Source of the DNA: Caballeronia turbans | GTDB lineage: Bacteria > Pseudomonadota > Gammaproteobacteria > Burkholderiales > Burkholderiaceae | Direction: 5' to 3' | Length of the DNA stretch: 49,763 nt | NCBI GenBank assembly: GCA_001544655.2 | Contig: FCOD02000038.1 | Location: forward strand, 1 to 49,763 | In this document: positions 8,210 to 16,422 of the stretch, in pieces | How the letters are laid out: every line of letters begins with the position of its first letter | Position numbering within the stretch: the first letter of the stretch is position 1 | Notes under the pieces: model-generated | The model's input: the letters and a program-made list of their open reading frames with translations, nothing else | Told to the model about the DNA's origin: nothing | Database searches by the model: none | Program-made: the position numbers and the translations under genes

Positions 8210-9373
8210 TTACGTGCTCCGGCGCCACGCGTTGTCTTTCAGTGCCTTTTCGAAGGCATCGGCGGACCAGGCTTCATCGAGCGCCTGGCGAAGCAGCGCC
8301 TGCTGGCTCTTCGGCGCGAGACCCCCGATGGGTGGATCGCGATCCAGATTCGTCGGGAACGCATAACCTTCCGCGCACGACGCGATGACCGCATCGAGCT
8401 CGGCATCGTTCATTCGTCCCGTCGACTTGATGTCGAGCAGCACCGGAAAGATCGCTTCGCACATGCGCGCGCGATCGAGCGTTTCCATCGCGCGGCCATA
8501 CGCGGACGACACCTGGAGAAGATTCGCCATGCGCTGCACGTCGTGCGTGCGGTTCGCGCCCGCCGCATGGAAGAGCGCCGGGCTGAAAAAGAGCGCGTCG
8601 CCCTTTTCGAGCGGCAGTTGAACGTAGTGAGCCTCGAAGTGCGCGCGGAAGTCCGCACGGCGCCATGCGAGATAACCCTCGCGATAACGTTGCGAGAACG
8701 GCAGCAGTTTCGTCGGGCCGCTCTCGACGGGCATGTCGCTGTGCGCGACCGCGCCTTGCAGCGTGAGAAACGGCGACATCGCGTGGACGTGTGCCGGATA
8801 GCGTTGCACTTCATCCGCCGTCTGGAATCCGAGGTGATAGTCGCGATGTGCCTCTTGCGCGTCTCCGCCCGGACGCACGACATTGACCTGCGACGTCATC
8901 TGAAATCCGGGACCGAGCCACGCTCGCGCGGCACACTCGATGAACGGATTCGCAAAGTAGCGCGCAAAAACGCGGGGTGCTTGCAGACAGAGCTTTTCCT
9001 GAGCGTTCCAGATGCGATCGTTCGCGCCGGCTTTTGCGAAATGATCGCCCGCGCTCGCGCCTCGCGCGTGCTCCTGCCGGATGATGGATTCGAAAATCGC
9101 GGTGGCTTCGTCTACGGGGCCGGTGTCCGCATACGCGCGCTTCAGTACGAACACGCCCGCGCCATCGCGCAGCACCGTCGCCCATTCCGCCTGCAATGCC
9201 ATGATCTTCGATGAATCGTGCAGCACCTCGGCAAGCGCGCCGCAATCGTAGAGCGGAATCCGGCTTCGACTATCCGATGCGAATATCAGCTTCTGCGCGG
9301 TGTCGCGCTCGAGCAGGCTCGAAAACGCGTCGAGCGAGCACCCGCTTTCCGTGTACCAGTTCGTCTCGTTCAT
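8210..9373 (-). CDS. Phytanoyl-CoA dioxygenase (PhyH) family protein
   Basis: This is a 387-residue protein. ATG 9373 was chosen over an ATG-like start 21 bases upstream because GGAGC stands six bases before it. It shows the Fe(II)/2-oxoglutarate facial triad: H176-x-D178 in QEAHRDYHLG, and H269 with a following arginine (R275) in FFSPALFHAAGANRT, which would bind 2-oxoglutarate. The family hydroxylates diverse small molecules, and the substrate cannot be read. It is convergent with the GntR gene, with five bases between the stops, and an inverted repeat lies in its upstream region (9422-9461). A link to the sugar transporter is possible but unproven. Confidence 0.83.
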   Translation of the reverse strand: MNETNWYTESGCSLDAFSSLLERDTAQKLIFASDSRSRIPLYDCGALAEVLHDSSKIMALQAEWATVLRDGAGVFVLKRAYADTGPVDEATAIFESIIRQEHARGASAGDHFAKAGANDRIWNAQEKLCLQAPRVFARYFANPFIECAARAWLGPGFQMTSQVNVVRPGGDAQEAHRDYHLGFQTADEVQRYPAHVHAMSPFLTLQGAVAHSDMPVESGPTKLLPFSQRYREGYLAWRRADFRAHFEAHYVQLPLEKGDALFFSPALFHAAGANRTHDVQRMANLLQVSSAYGRAMETLDRARMCEAIFPVLLDIKSTGRMNDAELDAVIASCAEGYAFPTNLDRDPPIGGLAPKSQQALLRQALDEAWSADAFEKALKDNAWRRST

Positions 9374-9421
9374 GTCTTGCTCCGTTTTCCTCAAGCATAA
9401 CGGCTAATGCGAAAAGCGGAC

Positions 9422-9461
9422 CATCATCGATACATCAAAAAACCATCAAGCCTCGATGATG
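9422..9461. repeat. Inverted repeat upstream of the PhyH-family gene
   Basis: Perfect 9-base arms CATCATCGA (9422-9430) and TCGATGATG (9453-9461) are separated by 22 bases that include a run of six A. The repeat lies about 50 bases upstream of the PhyH-family start. It could be an operator or an RNA hairpin in the leader or in the 3' region of the LysR transcript. Confidence 0.4.
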
Positions 9462-9627
9462 AAAACGGACCGTCTTGCAGAAAGCGGCTGAAGCTCATTT
9501 CAGCGGATCGTGGCCCCAGTTCATCAGCGAATAACGCCAGTGCGAATGCTCGACGTCGTGCGGACGTTGCGCGAGGGTGCCGTTTGATATAGCCGATCAC
9601 TTTGCGCACGTGCGCATAGGTATTCAC
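9424..9627 (-). CDS. Possible small protein coupled to the LysR gene
   Basis: This is a 67-codon frame that starts with GTG in a GTGA overlap with the stop of the LysR-type gene. It reads NTYAHVRKVIGYIKRHPRAT then a basic/Ala-rich stretch and DELGPRSAEMSFSRFLQDG. No family is recognised. The overlap is suggestive of coupled translation, but the composition is ordinary for a GC-rich chance frame, so this is a weak call. Confidence 0.25.
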   Translation of the reverse strand: MNTYAHVRKVIGYIKRHPRATSARRRAFALALFADELGPRSAEMSFSRFLQDGPFSSSRLDGFLMYR

Positions 9628-10532
9628 CCTTCATGCTCGATCTCGAACGCCTGGCCCTCGTGCTCCAGCCACGAGCGAAACAGCACGATCAGATCGTCTC
9701 CGGCCTTTTCATCGGCGATATAGGTGCAGTAGCTGCGCGACGGCAAACGCGGACCGGCAAACGGCGCGACGAGCCGTCCCGCGGCGAGGTCGTCGGCGAC
9801 GAGCGCGGTCGGGCCCATCGCGACGCCCATGCCATCGACAGCCGCCTGCAAGGTCAGATAGAAGTGATCGAACGTCAGCACCGCCGCGGGCGTGAGCGCG
9901 GACTGGCCCACCTGCGCGAGCCAGTCAGGCCAGACGCGCGGCAAGCTCGACGTATGCAGCAGAGTGTGCCGCCGCAAGTCTTCAGGCGTTCGCAGCGGCA
10001 AGCGGCGCAGCAGCGCCGGACTGCACACGGGCAAGCGCGACTCTTCCAGAAACGGCCGCATTGTGTACCCATAGAACGTGTCCGGGCCGCCACGGATGAC
10101 GATGTCATGGGCATCCTTCAGGCGCTCCACCGGCTCGTTCGACGTCTCGATCCTGACTTCGACGTCGGGATGACGCACGCGGAATTTTTCGAGCCTCGGC
10201 ACGAGCCAGCGCAAGGTAAACGTCGCGGGCGCATCCACGGTCAGCGTGCGCGACACCTTCGCCGACACGCCATAGCGCGCGGTGGCCTGCGCAAGCTGAT
10301 CGAAAAGCGGACCGATCTCCGCGAGATAAGCCCGCGCCGCAGACGTCAGCACGACGCGCCGGTTATGGCGCTCGAACAGTGACGCGCCGAGCCACGCTTC
10401 GAGCAGGCGTACTTGCTGGCTGATCGCCCCGTGCGTCACATGCAATTCGGCCGCGGCTTCCTTGAAGCTGCCGAGCCGCCCTGCAGCCTCGAAGGCGCGC
10501 AGCGCGTTGAGCGAAGGCAATGACGGTCTCAT
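9624..10532 (-). CDS. LysR-type regulator, GcvA-like subgroup
   Basis: This is a 302-residue protein. The N-terminal winged helix (residues 1-65) has SLNALRAFEAAGRLGSFKEA, ELHVTHGAISQQVRLLEAWL and LFERHNRRVVLT, the pattern of GcvA/AmpR-like regulators. The C-terminal substrate-binding fold follows, with FTLRWLVPRLEKFRVRHPDV and DIVIRGG. It is divergent from an EamA transporter gene with 105 bases between, the classic arrangement for a LysR protein that controls its neighbour. The effector is unknown. Confidence 0.86.
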   Translation of the reverse strand: MRPSLPSLNALRAFEAAGRLGSFKEAAAELHVTHGAISQQVRLLEAWLGASLFERHNRRVVLTSAARAYLAEIGPLFDQLAQATARYGVSAKVSRTLTVDAPATFTLRWLVPRLEKFRVRHPDVEVRIETSNEPVERLKDAHDIVIRGGPDTFYGYTMRPFLEESRLPVCSPALLRRLPLRTPEDLRRHTLLHTSSLPRVWPDWLAQVGQSALTPAAVLTFDHFYLTLQAAVDGMGVAMGPTALVADDLAAGRLVAPFAGPRLPSRSYCTYIADEKAGDDLIVLFRSWLEHEGQAFEIEHEG

Positions 10533-10637
10533 TCACAAGAGATTTTCTAACACGACTACGCAATTTATATGCTTTGTCGCCCGCAGACAAGATAGTTATT
10601 CTGTAAATCGTCCGTCACATAATCAACATAAAAACGC

Positions 10638-11480
10638 ATGTTCACTTACACCGGCGGAGTGGTTCTCCTCGCAGCCGTGCTTCACGCGAGCTGGAACGCG
10701 ATGCTCCATGGCAACCGCGACCGGTTCCTCTCGATGACATGGATGAGCATCGCGATCGGGGTCGTGTCGGCGCTCGTCGTCCTCTATCTGCCGATGCCCG
10801 CGAAAGCCGCGTGGCCGTACATCGTCGCTTCGGGGCTCGTGCATATCGTCTATAACGTGAGCCTCGTGCGCTCGTATCGTCGCGGCGATCTCGCGCAGGC
10901 TTATCCGATTGCGCGCGGGTCATCGCCGATGCTCGTCACGCTCGGCGCGGCGCTCTTCGCGCACGAAGGCATCGGCTTGCTGCATGCGTTCGGCATCGTG
11001 CTGATATCGGGCGGCATCATGGCGCTCGCGCTGCAGGGCGGACGCGTGTCGCGCGCGGGCGGGCTCGCCGCGCTGACGACGGGCGTGACCATCGCGATCT
11101 ATACGGTCATCGACGGTATCGGCGTGCGTCTCTCCGATGGCCAAGCGCTCACCTACACCGCATGGATGTTCATGTTCTACTGGCTGATGCCGGTGATCTT
11201 CGTCGCGAAGCGCGGCCTTCCGGCGCTCTGGACGCCCGTGAAGGAAGCGCCGATGGCCGTGGGCTCGTCGCTCGCGGGCGGACTCGTGTCGATCGCCGCC
11301 TACGGCATCGTGATCTGGGCGATGCAGTCCGGCGCGATGGGCGCGGTATCCGCGTTGCGCGAGACGAGCGTCGTGTTCGCAGCACTCATCGGCCGCGTGT
11401 TCCTGCGCGAGCCGGTGAGCGCGAAGCGCTGGCTCGCATGCGTGGTCGTCGCGGGCGGGGCCGTGTGTCTGGGACTTTGA
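10638..11480 (+). CDS. EamA/DMT-family transporter
   Basis: This is a 280-residue inner-membrane protein with about ten hydrophobic segments and two EamA repeats (residues ~5-130 and ~145-280). Family blocks include LLAAVLHASWNAMLHGN at the N-terminus, YPIARGSSPMLVTLGAALF at the end of the first repeat and AVSALRETSVVFAALIGRVFLREP near the end. Members export or import amino acids, nucleotides and other metabolites. Divergence from the LysR gene suggests that regulator controls it. The substrate is not readable. Confidence 0.85.
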   Translation: MFTYTGGVVLLAAVLHASWNAMLHGNRDRFLSMTWMSIAIGVVSALVVLYLPMPAKAAWPYIVASGLVHIVYNVSLVRSYRRGDLAQAYPIARGSSPMLVTLGAALFAHEGIGLLHAFGIVLISGGIMALALQGGRVSRAGGLAALTTGVTIAIYTVIDGIGVRLSDGQALTYTAWMFMFYWLMPVIFVAKRGLPALWTPVKEAPMAVGSSLAGGLVSIAAYGIVIWAMQSGAMGAVSALRETSVVFAALIGRVFLREPVSAKRWLACVVVAGGAVCLGL

Positions 11481-11618
11481 AGGCGGGCTTTGAAGCGGGC
11501 TATGAAGCATGCCGCGAAGTGAGGCTCAAGGCTGCCTTTGATCGACGAATCGGGATTGCGCAGGGTTCGATAAATTGCTCATCGTGGCATTGGGCGCGAT
11601 GGCAAACCGCGGCGCACA

Positions 11619-13604
11619 GTGTCAGTGACGCGCGTAGCGCGATGTTGCCGTCTGTGTGACCGAGAAGAATCGAGAACGACCTTGCAACCCGTACACGAAT
11701 GGCATGCGGCGCCTTTGCCCGCCGATGAAGCGAAGCGGCTCCAGTTGCTGCGAAGCCTCGACCTGCTCGACACTGCGCGCGAAGAAGTCTTCGACCGGGT
11801 GACGCGCGTCGTCGCTGAACTGTTGCAGGTGCCCATCGCGCTGGTGTCGCTCGTCGATGAACATCGTCAGTGGTTCAAATCGCGCGTCGGGCTGGATGTC
11901 TGCGAAACCGCGCGCGACGTGTCCTTCTGCGCGCACGCGCTGCATTCGGGGCGCCTGCTGCTCGTCGAGGATACGCAACACGACGCACGCTTCGCGGGCA
12001 ATCCGCTCGTCACGGGCGCGCCTCATATCCGCTTCTATGCGGGCGTGCCGCTGCGCTCGTCGCACGGGCTCGTGCTCGGCACGCTGTGCGCCATCGACAC
12101 GAAGCCGAGAACGCTGAGCGCATCCCTGCAAGCCGCATTGTGCGATCTCGCGGCCACGGTCGAGCGCGAGATCGTCCAGCGCGAAGCCGCACGCGAGACG
12201 CGCGAGCTTCAGGAAGCCGACCGTCGGAAACTGCGCCTGTCCGAGTCGCGCTTTCACACGATCTTCCAGCAGACGCCGACGGGCAAGGCGATCGTCGATC
12301 TGAACGGCCGCTTCGTCGAAGTCAATCCGAAGCTGTGCGACATCACCGGTTATAGCGCCGATGAACTCGTCACGATGACCTTCCAGCAGATCACCGAGGA
12401 AGCGGACCTTTCCGTCGATCTGCAACTCGTCGCCGAACTGCTCGACGGCGCCAGAAAAACCTATACGCTCGAAAAGCGCTATCGACGCCGCGACGGCGAA
12501 CTCGTGTGGATCGAGCTTTCCGTCGCGCTGATTCGCGACGATCGCGGCGCGCCGCTGCACTTCGTGAGCGTGATGCACGACATCACGAGCCGCAAGCACA
12601 GCGAACAGATGTTGCGCGACTACCGGCAGGAGCTCGAACGCCGCGTGCTCGAACGCACTTGCGAACTCACCAGCAGCCGCGTCGCGTTGCAGACGATCAC
12701 GGACAACCTGCCGGTGCTGATCGCCCATGTCGATGCCGACCTGCGCTATCGCTTCAACAATCAGGTGTATCGCGAGGTGTTCGGCATCGAGCCGGCCGCG
12801 TTGCGCGGCAAGCGCATTCGCGACACGATCGGCGCGACGGCGTTCGGGCGCTGCCTGCCGTTCTTCCGCCGCGCTCTCGCGGGCGAACGCGTGACGCACG
12901 AGGACATCGTCTACGAAGGTGCGCCGGGGCGGATCTGGAACGCGACGTATATCCCCGAATTTCAGCGCGATGATGTCGGCGGCTTCTACATCATGTCGCA
13001 GGACATCACCGAGACGAAGCGGCGCGAGAACCAGATGCGCTCGGAAGTGATGCTGGACGTACTGACGGGCCTGCCCAACCGCCGCGCCCTTGCAGAGCAA
13101 CTCGCCCTTTGCATCGAAGCGGCCCGCGACGACGACGTGCCCTTCGCGCTCTTCTTCATGGACCTCGACGGCTTCAAGAGCGTCAACGATCAGCACGGAC
13201 ACGATGCCGGCGACGCCCTCCTGAGACAAGTGGCCGCGCGTCTGAAGAAGACCACGCGCGCGGGCGATCTCGTCTGCCGCCTCGCCGGAGACGAGTTCGT
13301 GCTGCTCGCGCGAGGCATTTCATCGACGAGCGCGTGCAGCCGCATCGCGCAGGACATCTGCCGCGCGATCGGCCGGCCTTTCGAGCTCGGCTACGCCGAG
13401 GCGCGACTCGGGACGAGCGTGGGCATCGCGATGTGCGCCGGCGGCTTCGACACTTCCGCCGACGCGATTCTCGGCGACGCGGATCGCGCGATGTACGAGG
13501 CCAAACGCAAGGGGCGCAACGGGTTTCGTTTCGCGCCCGTGCTGGCGGACTCGGCCGCGCATTCGACCAACTATCGCCGTGAAATTTTCACGATGCGGAA
13601 TTGA
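11619..13604 (+). CDS. GAF-PAS-PAS-GGDEF sensor diguanylate cyclase
   Basis: This is a 661-residue cytoplasmic sensor enzyme that should make cyclic di-GMP. Order: GAF domain (~57-185, VPIALVSLVDEHRQWFKSRV, FCAHAL, FYAGVPL), PAS 1 (~208-325, FQQTPTGKAIVDLNGRFVEV), a short coiled segment, PAS 2 (~352-465, DNLPVLIAHVDADLRYRFNN), GGDEF domain (~475-640). The active-site loop reads AGDEF (556-560), a usable variant of GGDEF, and an RxxD inhibitory site (RAGD, 547-550) sits five residues before it, so product feedback is likely. There is no EAL domain or membrane segment. The start is uncertain: GTG 11619 gives the longest form, and TTG 11682 would fit the usual N-terminal length. Confidence 0.87.
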   Translation: MSVTRVARCCRLCDREESRTTLQPVHEWHAAPLPADEAKRLQLLRSLDLLDTAREEVFDRVTRVVAELLQVPIALVSLVDEHRQWFKSRVGLDVCETARDVSFCAHALHSGRLLLVEDTQHDARFAGNPLVTGAPHIRFYAGVPLRSSHGLVLGTLCAIDTKPRTLSASLQAALCDLAATVEREIVQREAARETRELQEADRRKLRLSESRFHTIFQQTPTGKAIVDLNGRFVEVNPKLCDITGYSADELVTMTFQQITEEADLSVDLQLVAELLDGARKTYTLEKRYRRRDGELVWIELSVALIRDDRGAPLHFVSVMHDITSRKHSEQMLRDYRQELERRVLERTCELTSSRVALQTITDNLPVLIAHVDADLRYRFNNQVYREVFGIEPAALRGKRIRDTIGATAFGRCLPFFRRALAGERVTHEDIVYEGAPGRIWNATYIPEFQRDDVGGFYIMSQDITETKRRENQMRSEVMLDVLTGLPNRRALAEQLALCIEAARDDDVPFALFFMDLDGFKSVNDQHGHDAGDALLRQVAARLKKTTRAGDLVCRLAGDEFVLLARGISSTSACSRIAQDICRAIGRPFELGYAEARLGTSVGIAMCAGGFDTSADAILGDADRAMYEAKRKGRNGFRFAPVLADSAAHSTNYRREIFTMRN

Positions 13605-13771
13605 GGTCCGTTGCCCGAAAATCCACGCTGCATGGCAGCACGGCGCGGGTTGCACATCGGAGGATGGGCTTTCTCATCATGAGAGTTCGCGCTTAACGCA
13701 TTGATTCTCCTGCATTTTTATATTGCTGCCGTCACCCCGCAAGGCAACCGGCCGCCGTCGTTTCTTCGATA

Positions 13772-13789
13772 ACCTCTTATACAAGAGGT
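13772..13789. repeat. Dyad upstream of the small gene at 13844
   Basis: Perfect arms ACCTCTT (13772-13778) and AAGAGGT (13783-13789) flank ATAC. It sits 55 bases before the start of the small conserved gene and about 170 bases after the cyclase stop. It may be an operator, or a hairpin. Confidence 0.35.
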
Positions 13790-13843
13790 GACGTTCGCCG
13801 ATGCGAACCGCCCAGTGCTTTCCAATCACGCGGGAGTAACGCA

Positions 13844-14062
13844 ATGCAGAATGTCTATATCGAACCGATGCCGAAGGGCCAGTGGGGACCAATCGATGGC
13901 TACACGCTCGAATTCCACGACGGCACGAAGATCACGCCGCAGGTTTATCGCTCGGAGCGGCTTGCCGTCGATGAAATCAAGCTGCGCGGGTATTCGCCGC
14001 TGGTCGCGACCGTGCGTGTGACGGACAAGACCGTCGATGATCACTGGCAGCCTGCCAATTAA
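13844..14062 (+). CDS. Small conserved-looking protein of unknown function
   Basis: This is a 72-residue hydrophilic protein beginning MQNVYIEPMPKGQWGPIDGY and ending DHWQPAN. GGGAG stands at the right distance before the ATG, and a good terminator hairpin follows 12 bases after the stop, so the gene is well framed as a single transcription unit. The layout (NV-IEP-PKG at the start, a central LEFHDG, PLVATVR, D-HW at the end) resembles small Burkholderiales proteins I have seen annotated only as hypothetical. No function can be given. Confidence 0.7.
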   Translation: MQNVYIEPMPKGQWGPIDGYTLEFHDGTKITPQVYRSERLAVDEIKLRGYSPLVATVRVTDKTVDDHWQPAN

Positions 14063-14073
14063 AGAACCCACAC

Positions 14074-14098
14074 GCGCTTCGCGTCTCGCGCGAAGCGC
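14074..14098 (+). terminator. Intrinsic terminator after the small gene
   Basis: Perfect 10-base arms GCGCTTCGCG (14074-14083) and CGCGAAGCGC (14089-14098) with loop TCTCG are followed by ATTCTCCTTTCC, a broken T-rich tail. It lies 12 bases after the stop of the small plus-strand gene. Confidence 0.65.
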
Positions 14099-14161
14099 AT
14101 TCTCCTTTCCAGTCTCGCCCCCGCCTGGCCGGAAGTTTTTATCCGGCGATTCGCCTTCCGC

Positions 14162-15091
14162 TCAATTCTTCGCTTTGCCCGGCTTCCAGCTTCCGTCGGC
14201 GGTCATGGCCGGTTTCACCGGTGATGGAATGGCCGCGACCTTTTGAAATTCCTTTGTCCCTGTTTTCGCTCGTGCAACCGGGGGAGGATTCGGCGATTTG
14301 TTCGCCTGCCGATGCTTCGGCTCCGCGCTAGCGACGCGGCGTTGCGGTTGCTCCGTACACGCACGACCGGTCTTATGCGCACACGCGGCGGCGGGTTTGG
14401 AGGCGACCTTGGACACGGGCTTGGAAACAGTCTTGGGCGCGGCTTTGCTCGAGTGCTGCACACGGGTCGCCGAAGGTTTGGCCGCGACCGGTCGTTCGCT
14501 CACGACGGCCTCGCGAGTGTGATCATCGCTGGATGCGGCAACCGCAATCAAGGGTGAAGCCGTTTCGACTGGAGGATTCGTCGAAGCGCGAGACGGCGCC
14601 TCGACGATTCGCTGCGGCGGCACGTCGGCTTTCGGCGCTGCCTGCCCAACGCTGCCGACCACCGCGACTGGGAGTGTCCCTGCGCGTGGCATCGAAGAAT
14701 GCTGGTCGAAATAAGCGCGTATCAGGAAACACGCCCCAATCACGATGCCGCCCATTGCGACCGTAGCCAGTATCGAATTCGATGCGCGATGCGGTTCCAT
14801 CACGGCCGCCGCGCTGGCGGACGCGCTCGCGGGCGCGGACAAACGCGGTTCGCGCCGACGCGGACGCACGGTCCATCGCACGCGCGCCACTTCGTCTTGC
14901 GCCTGAAAATGGCGCGTCACGCCGCGCGCCGCTTCGACAGCCCGCAGCGACGTCTCCGCGCCCTTCGTCAGTACCGCCCCGTGCCTGTCCGCGCCGCAGA
15001 ACGGGCATACGCTTTCTTCTACGGATGAAAGGCTTTCACATCGGGGGCAGATGACGAGATATAGCGACGAGCAGCCTGCCCGCTGGTCCAT
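14162..15091 (-). CDS. Zinc-ribbon, single-pass membrane protein with low-complexity tail
   Basis: This is a 309-residue protein. ATG 15091 is preferred over GTG 15097 because GGAG lies about seven bases upstream of it. The N-terminus carries two CxxC pairs (C15/C18 and C29/C32, in ICPRCESLSS and SVCPFCGADR), so a zinc ribbon is likely. One membrane segment follows at ~105-125 (ILATVAMGGIVIGACFLIRA). The C-terminal half is Lys/Pro/Ala-rich and probably disordered or envelope-facing, with repeated KPVSKVASKP-like units. Ribbon-TM-disordered tail is a plan shared by several unstudied envelope proteins. No enzyme domain is seen. Confidence 0.65.
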   Translation of the reverse strand: MDQRAGCSSLYLVICPRCESLSSVEESVCPFCGADRHGAVLTKGAETSLRAVEAARGVTRHFQAQDEVARVRWTVRPRRREPRLSAPASASASAAAVMEPHRASNSILATVAMGGIVIGACFLIRAYFDQHSSMPRAGTLPVAVVGSVGQAAPKADVPPQRIVEAPSRASTNPPVETASPLIAVAASSDDHTREAVVSERPVAAKPSATRVQHSSKAAPKTVSKPVSKVASKPAAACAHKTGRACTEQPQRRVASAEPKHRQANKSPNPPPVARAKTGTKEFQKVAAIPSPVKPAMTADGSWKPGKAKN

Positions 15092-15427
15092 TGTCACACT
15101 CCATCCGAATCAGTTCGGAAGGCCGATCGACAATCAGCGATCGCCCGGTCGCAAGTAATACATACGAATCACCGTAGCACACCGGGCAACGTTTCGGAAG
15201 AACAAACAAACGCATTGGATGCGTTCAATCTTCAGGTGAATAAGGCACTTTGGAAGATGCGTCCGGCTATGCATTCAAATGGGCGACGAGCGCGAGAAGC
15301 CGAGTGATTTCGCGCGTTCTGCGTTTCGCGCGACGGTGCGTTGAGGAAGACAAACGGTAGCGCCGGCGCAAAAATTTCAATGTACTGACCATTCAAGCTC
15401 TAATCGAGATACCGCGGCTGACCGAGC
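15092..15427. promoter_or_regulatory. Upstream region of the zinc-ribbon gene, with a dyad
   Basis: About 336 bases hold no convincing gene. A perfect 7-base dyad, AACGCAT (15209-15215) and ATGCGTT (15219-15225) around TGG, lies about 120 bases upstream of the zinc-ribbon start. The 3' end of the SLATT gene is at 15428. The rest is featureless to the eye. Confidence 0.4.
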
Positions 15428-15952
15428 TTACCCCTTCGCCTCCATCGCCCCGCCACTCGCCAGCGTGCGCGGCAAATGCGGCGCGGTCTGCGCGATATGG
15501 TCGAGTTCGTCGCGCACTGCATCGATCACGCGGACATCGTGCATACAAGGGTCCGCTGCATGGATCGCCTCGAGACGCCGCCGCACCGCGCCGTACTGCG
15601 CACCCGCACGCCGATGGAGTTCGGCCCGCTCGCTGTAGCGCAGGAACGTCTGCAATGAGGCGAGCACGGCCGCGCTGAGACTCGTCATGCCGATCACGAC
15701 GCGCACATCCGGCGACATCGCCGTCGCGACGAGCGACAGGAACGCCGACGTGCCCGTCGCCGCCGTGATGCCGATGACACCGAGGCCGAGCCGTCTGCCG
15801 CAGCCTGTCAGCCTGTCGGCCATCGTGTAGTGACGAATTTGCGATTCGCGGGCACGCCTGATCCAGGCCAGCACGAGCGCCGGCGTGTCGCGAGGCGGAT
15901 CGTACGAGTCAGCCGTGCCGGTTCGTTGCGGTTGAAGGTGCAAGTCGGTCAT
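15428..15952 (-). CDS. SLATT-type (DUF4231-like) two-TM protein
   Basis: This is a 174-residue protein. After a hydrophilic start comes the family pattern LAWIRRARESQIRHYTMADR, a membrane hairpin at ~54-77 and ~84-104, then LQTFLRYSERAELHRRAGAQYGAVRRRLE. The W-x-x-x-A-x-x-SQ-x-HY and LQTF-x-x-x-x-AE-H-x-x-A-x-x-Y signatures are those of SLATT proteins. In other genomes these are predicted pore-forming effectors tied to nucleotide-signalling defence systems. Here no cyclase or SLOG partner sits beside it: neighbours are a zinc-ribbon protein and an AraC-VOC pair. The start has no good ribosome site, so it may be a few codons off. Confidence 0.72.
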   Translation of the reverse strand: MTDLHLQPQRTGTADSYDPPRDTPALVLAWIRRARESQIRHYTMADRLTGCGRRLGLGVIGITAATGTSAFLSLVATAMSPDVRVVIGMTSLSAAVLASLQTFLRYSERAELHRRAGAQYGAVRRRLEAIHAADPCMHDVRVIDAVRDELDHIAQTAPHLPRTLASGGAMEAKG

Positions 15953-16014
15953 GTTCTAAACGTTGTATGAACAGACTTCATCTTCTCCGCAAGCACGGAC
16001 AGATCATGTCCCGA

Positions 16015-16422
16015 TCAGCGCGGCGCCTGGATCACCTTCCAGCCGTTGCCGGCGGGATCGCGGAATCCTGCATCGACGCTGCCGAAGCGATCGACCGGCT
16101 CCTGCGTGAACTCCACGCCGCTCGCCTTCAACCGCTCGTAGGTGGCGCGGCAATCCGCGACGGACAGCACGAGCGGCGGCATCGCGCCCTTCGCGACCAT
16201 CGCGCGCAAAGTGAGCGCGGTGGCGTCGTCGTGAATGGGCGGGCCGGGCGCGAACAGGCCGAGCTGAAACGACGGTTGATCCGGATGCTGCACGGTGAGC
16301 CATCGGTACGTGCCGTTGCGCACGTCGGTTTGAACGCGGAATCCGAGCTTGTCGACGTAGAACGCGAGCGCTTCGTCCTGATCGTCGACATAGATGCCCA
16401 CCACGCTGATGCCCTGGTTCAT
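16015..16422 (-). CDS. VOC (glyoxalase/bleomycin-resistance fold) family protein
   Basis: This is a 135-residue protein. ATG 16422 has a strong AAGGAGG site. It has two beta-alpha-beta-beta-beta halves: ISVVGIYVDDQDEALAFYVD-LGF at the N-terminus and PVDRFGSVDAGFRDPAGNGW at the C-terminus, the usual VOC metal-site region. Function may be lyase, dioxygenase or antibiotic binding, and cannot be narrowed. The ATG overlaps the stop of the AraC-type gene upstream (ATGA), so the pair is one coupled operon. AraC-VOC pairs of this form are common in Burkholderiaceae. Confidence 0.82.
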   Translation of the reverse strand: MNQGISVVGIYVDDQDEALAFYVDKLGFRVQTDVRNGTYRWLTVQHPDQPSFQLGLFAPGPPIHDDATALTLRAMVAKGAMPPLVLSVADCRATYERLKASGVEFTQEPVDRFGSVDAGFRDPAGNGWKVIQAPR

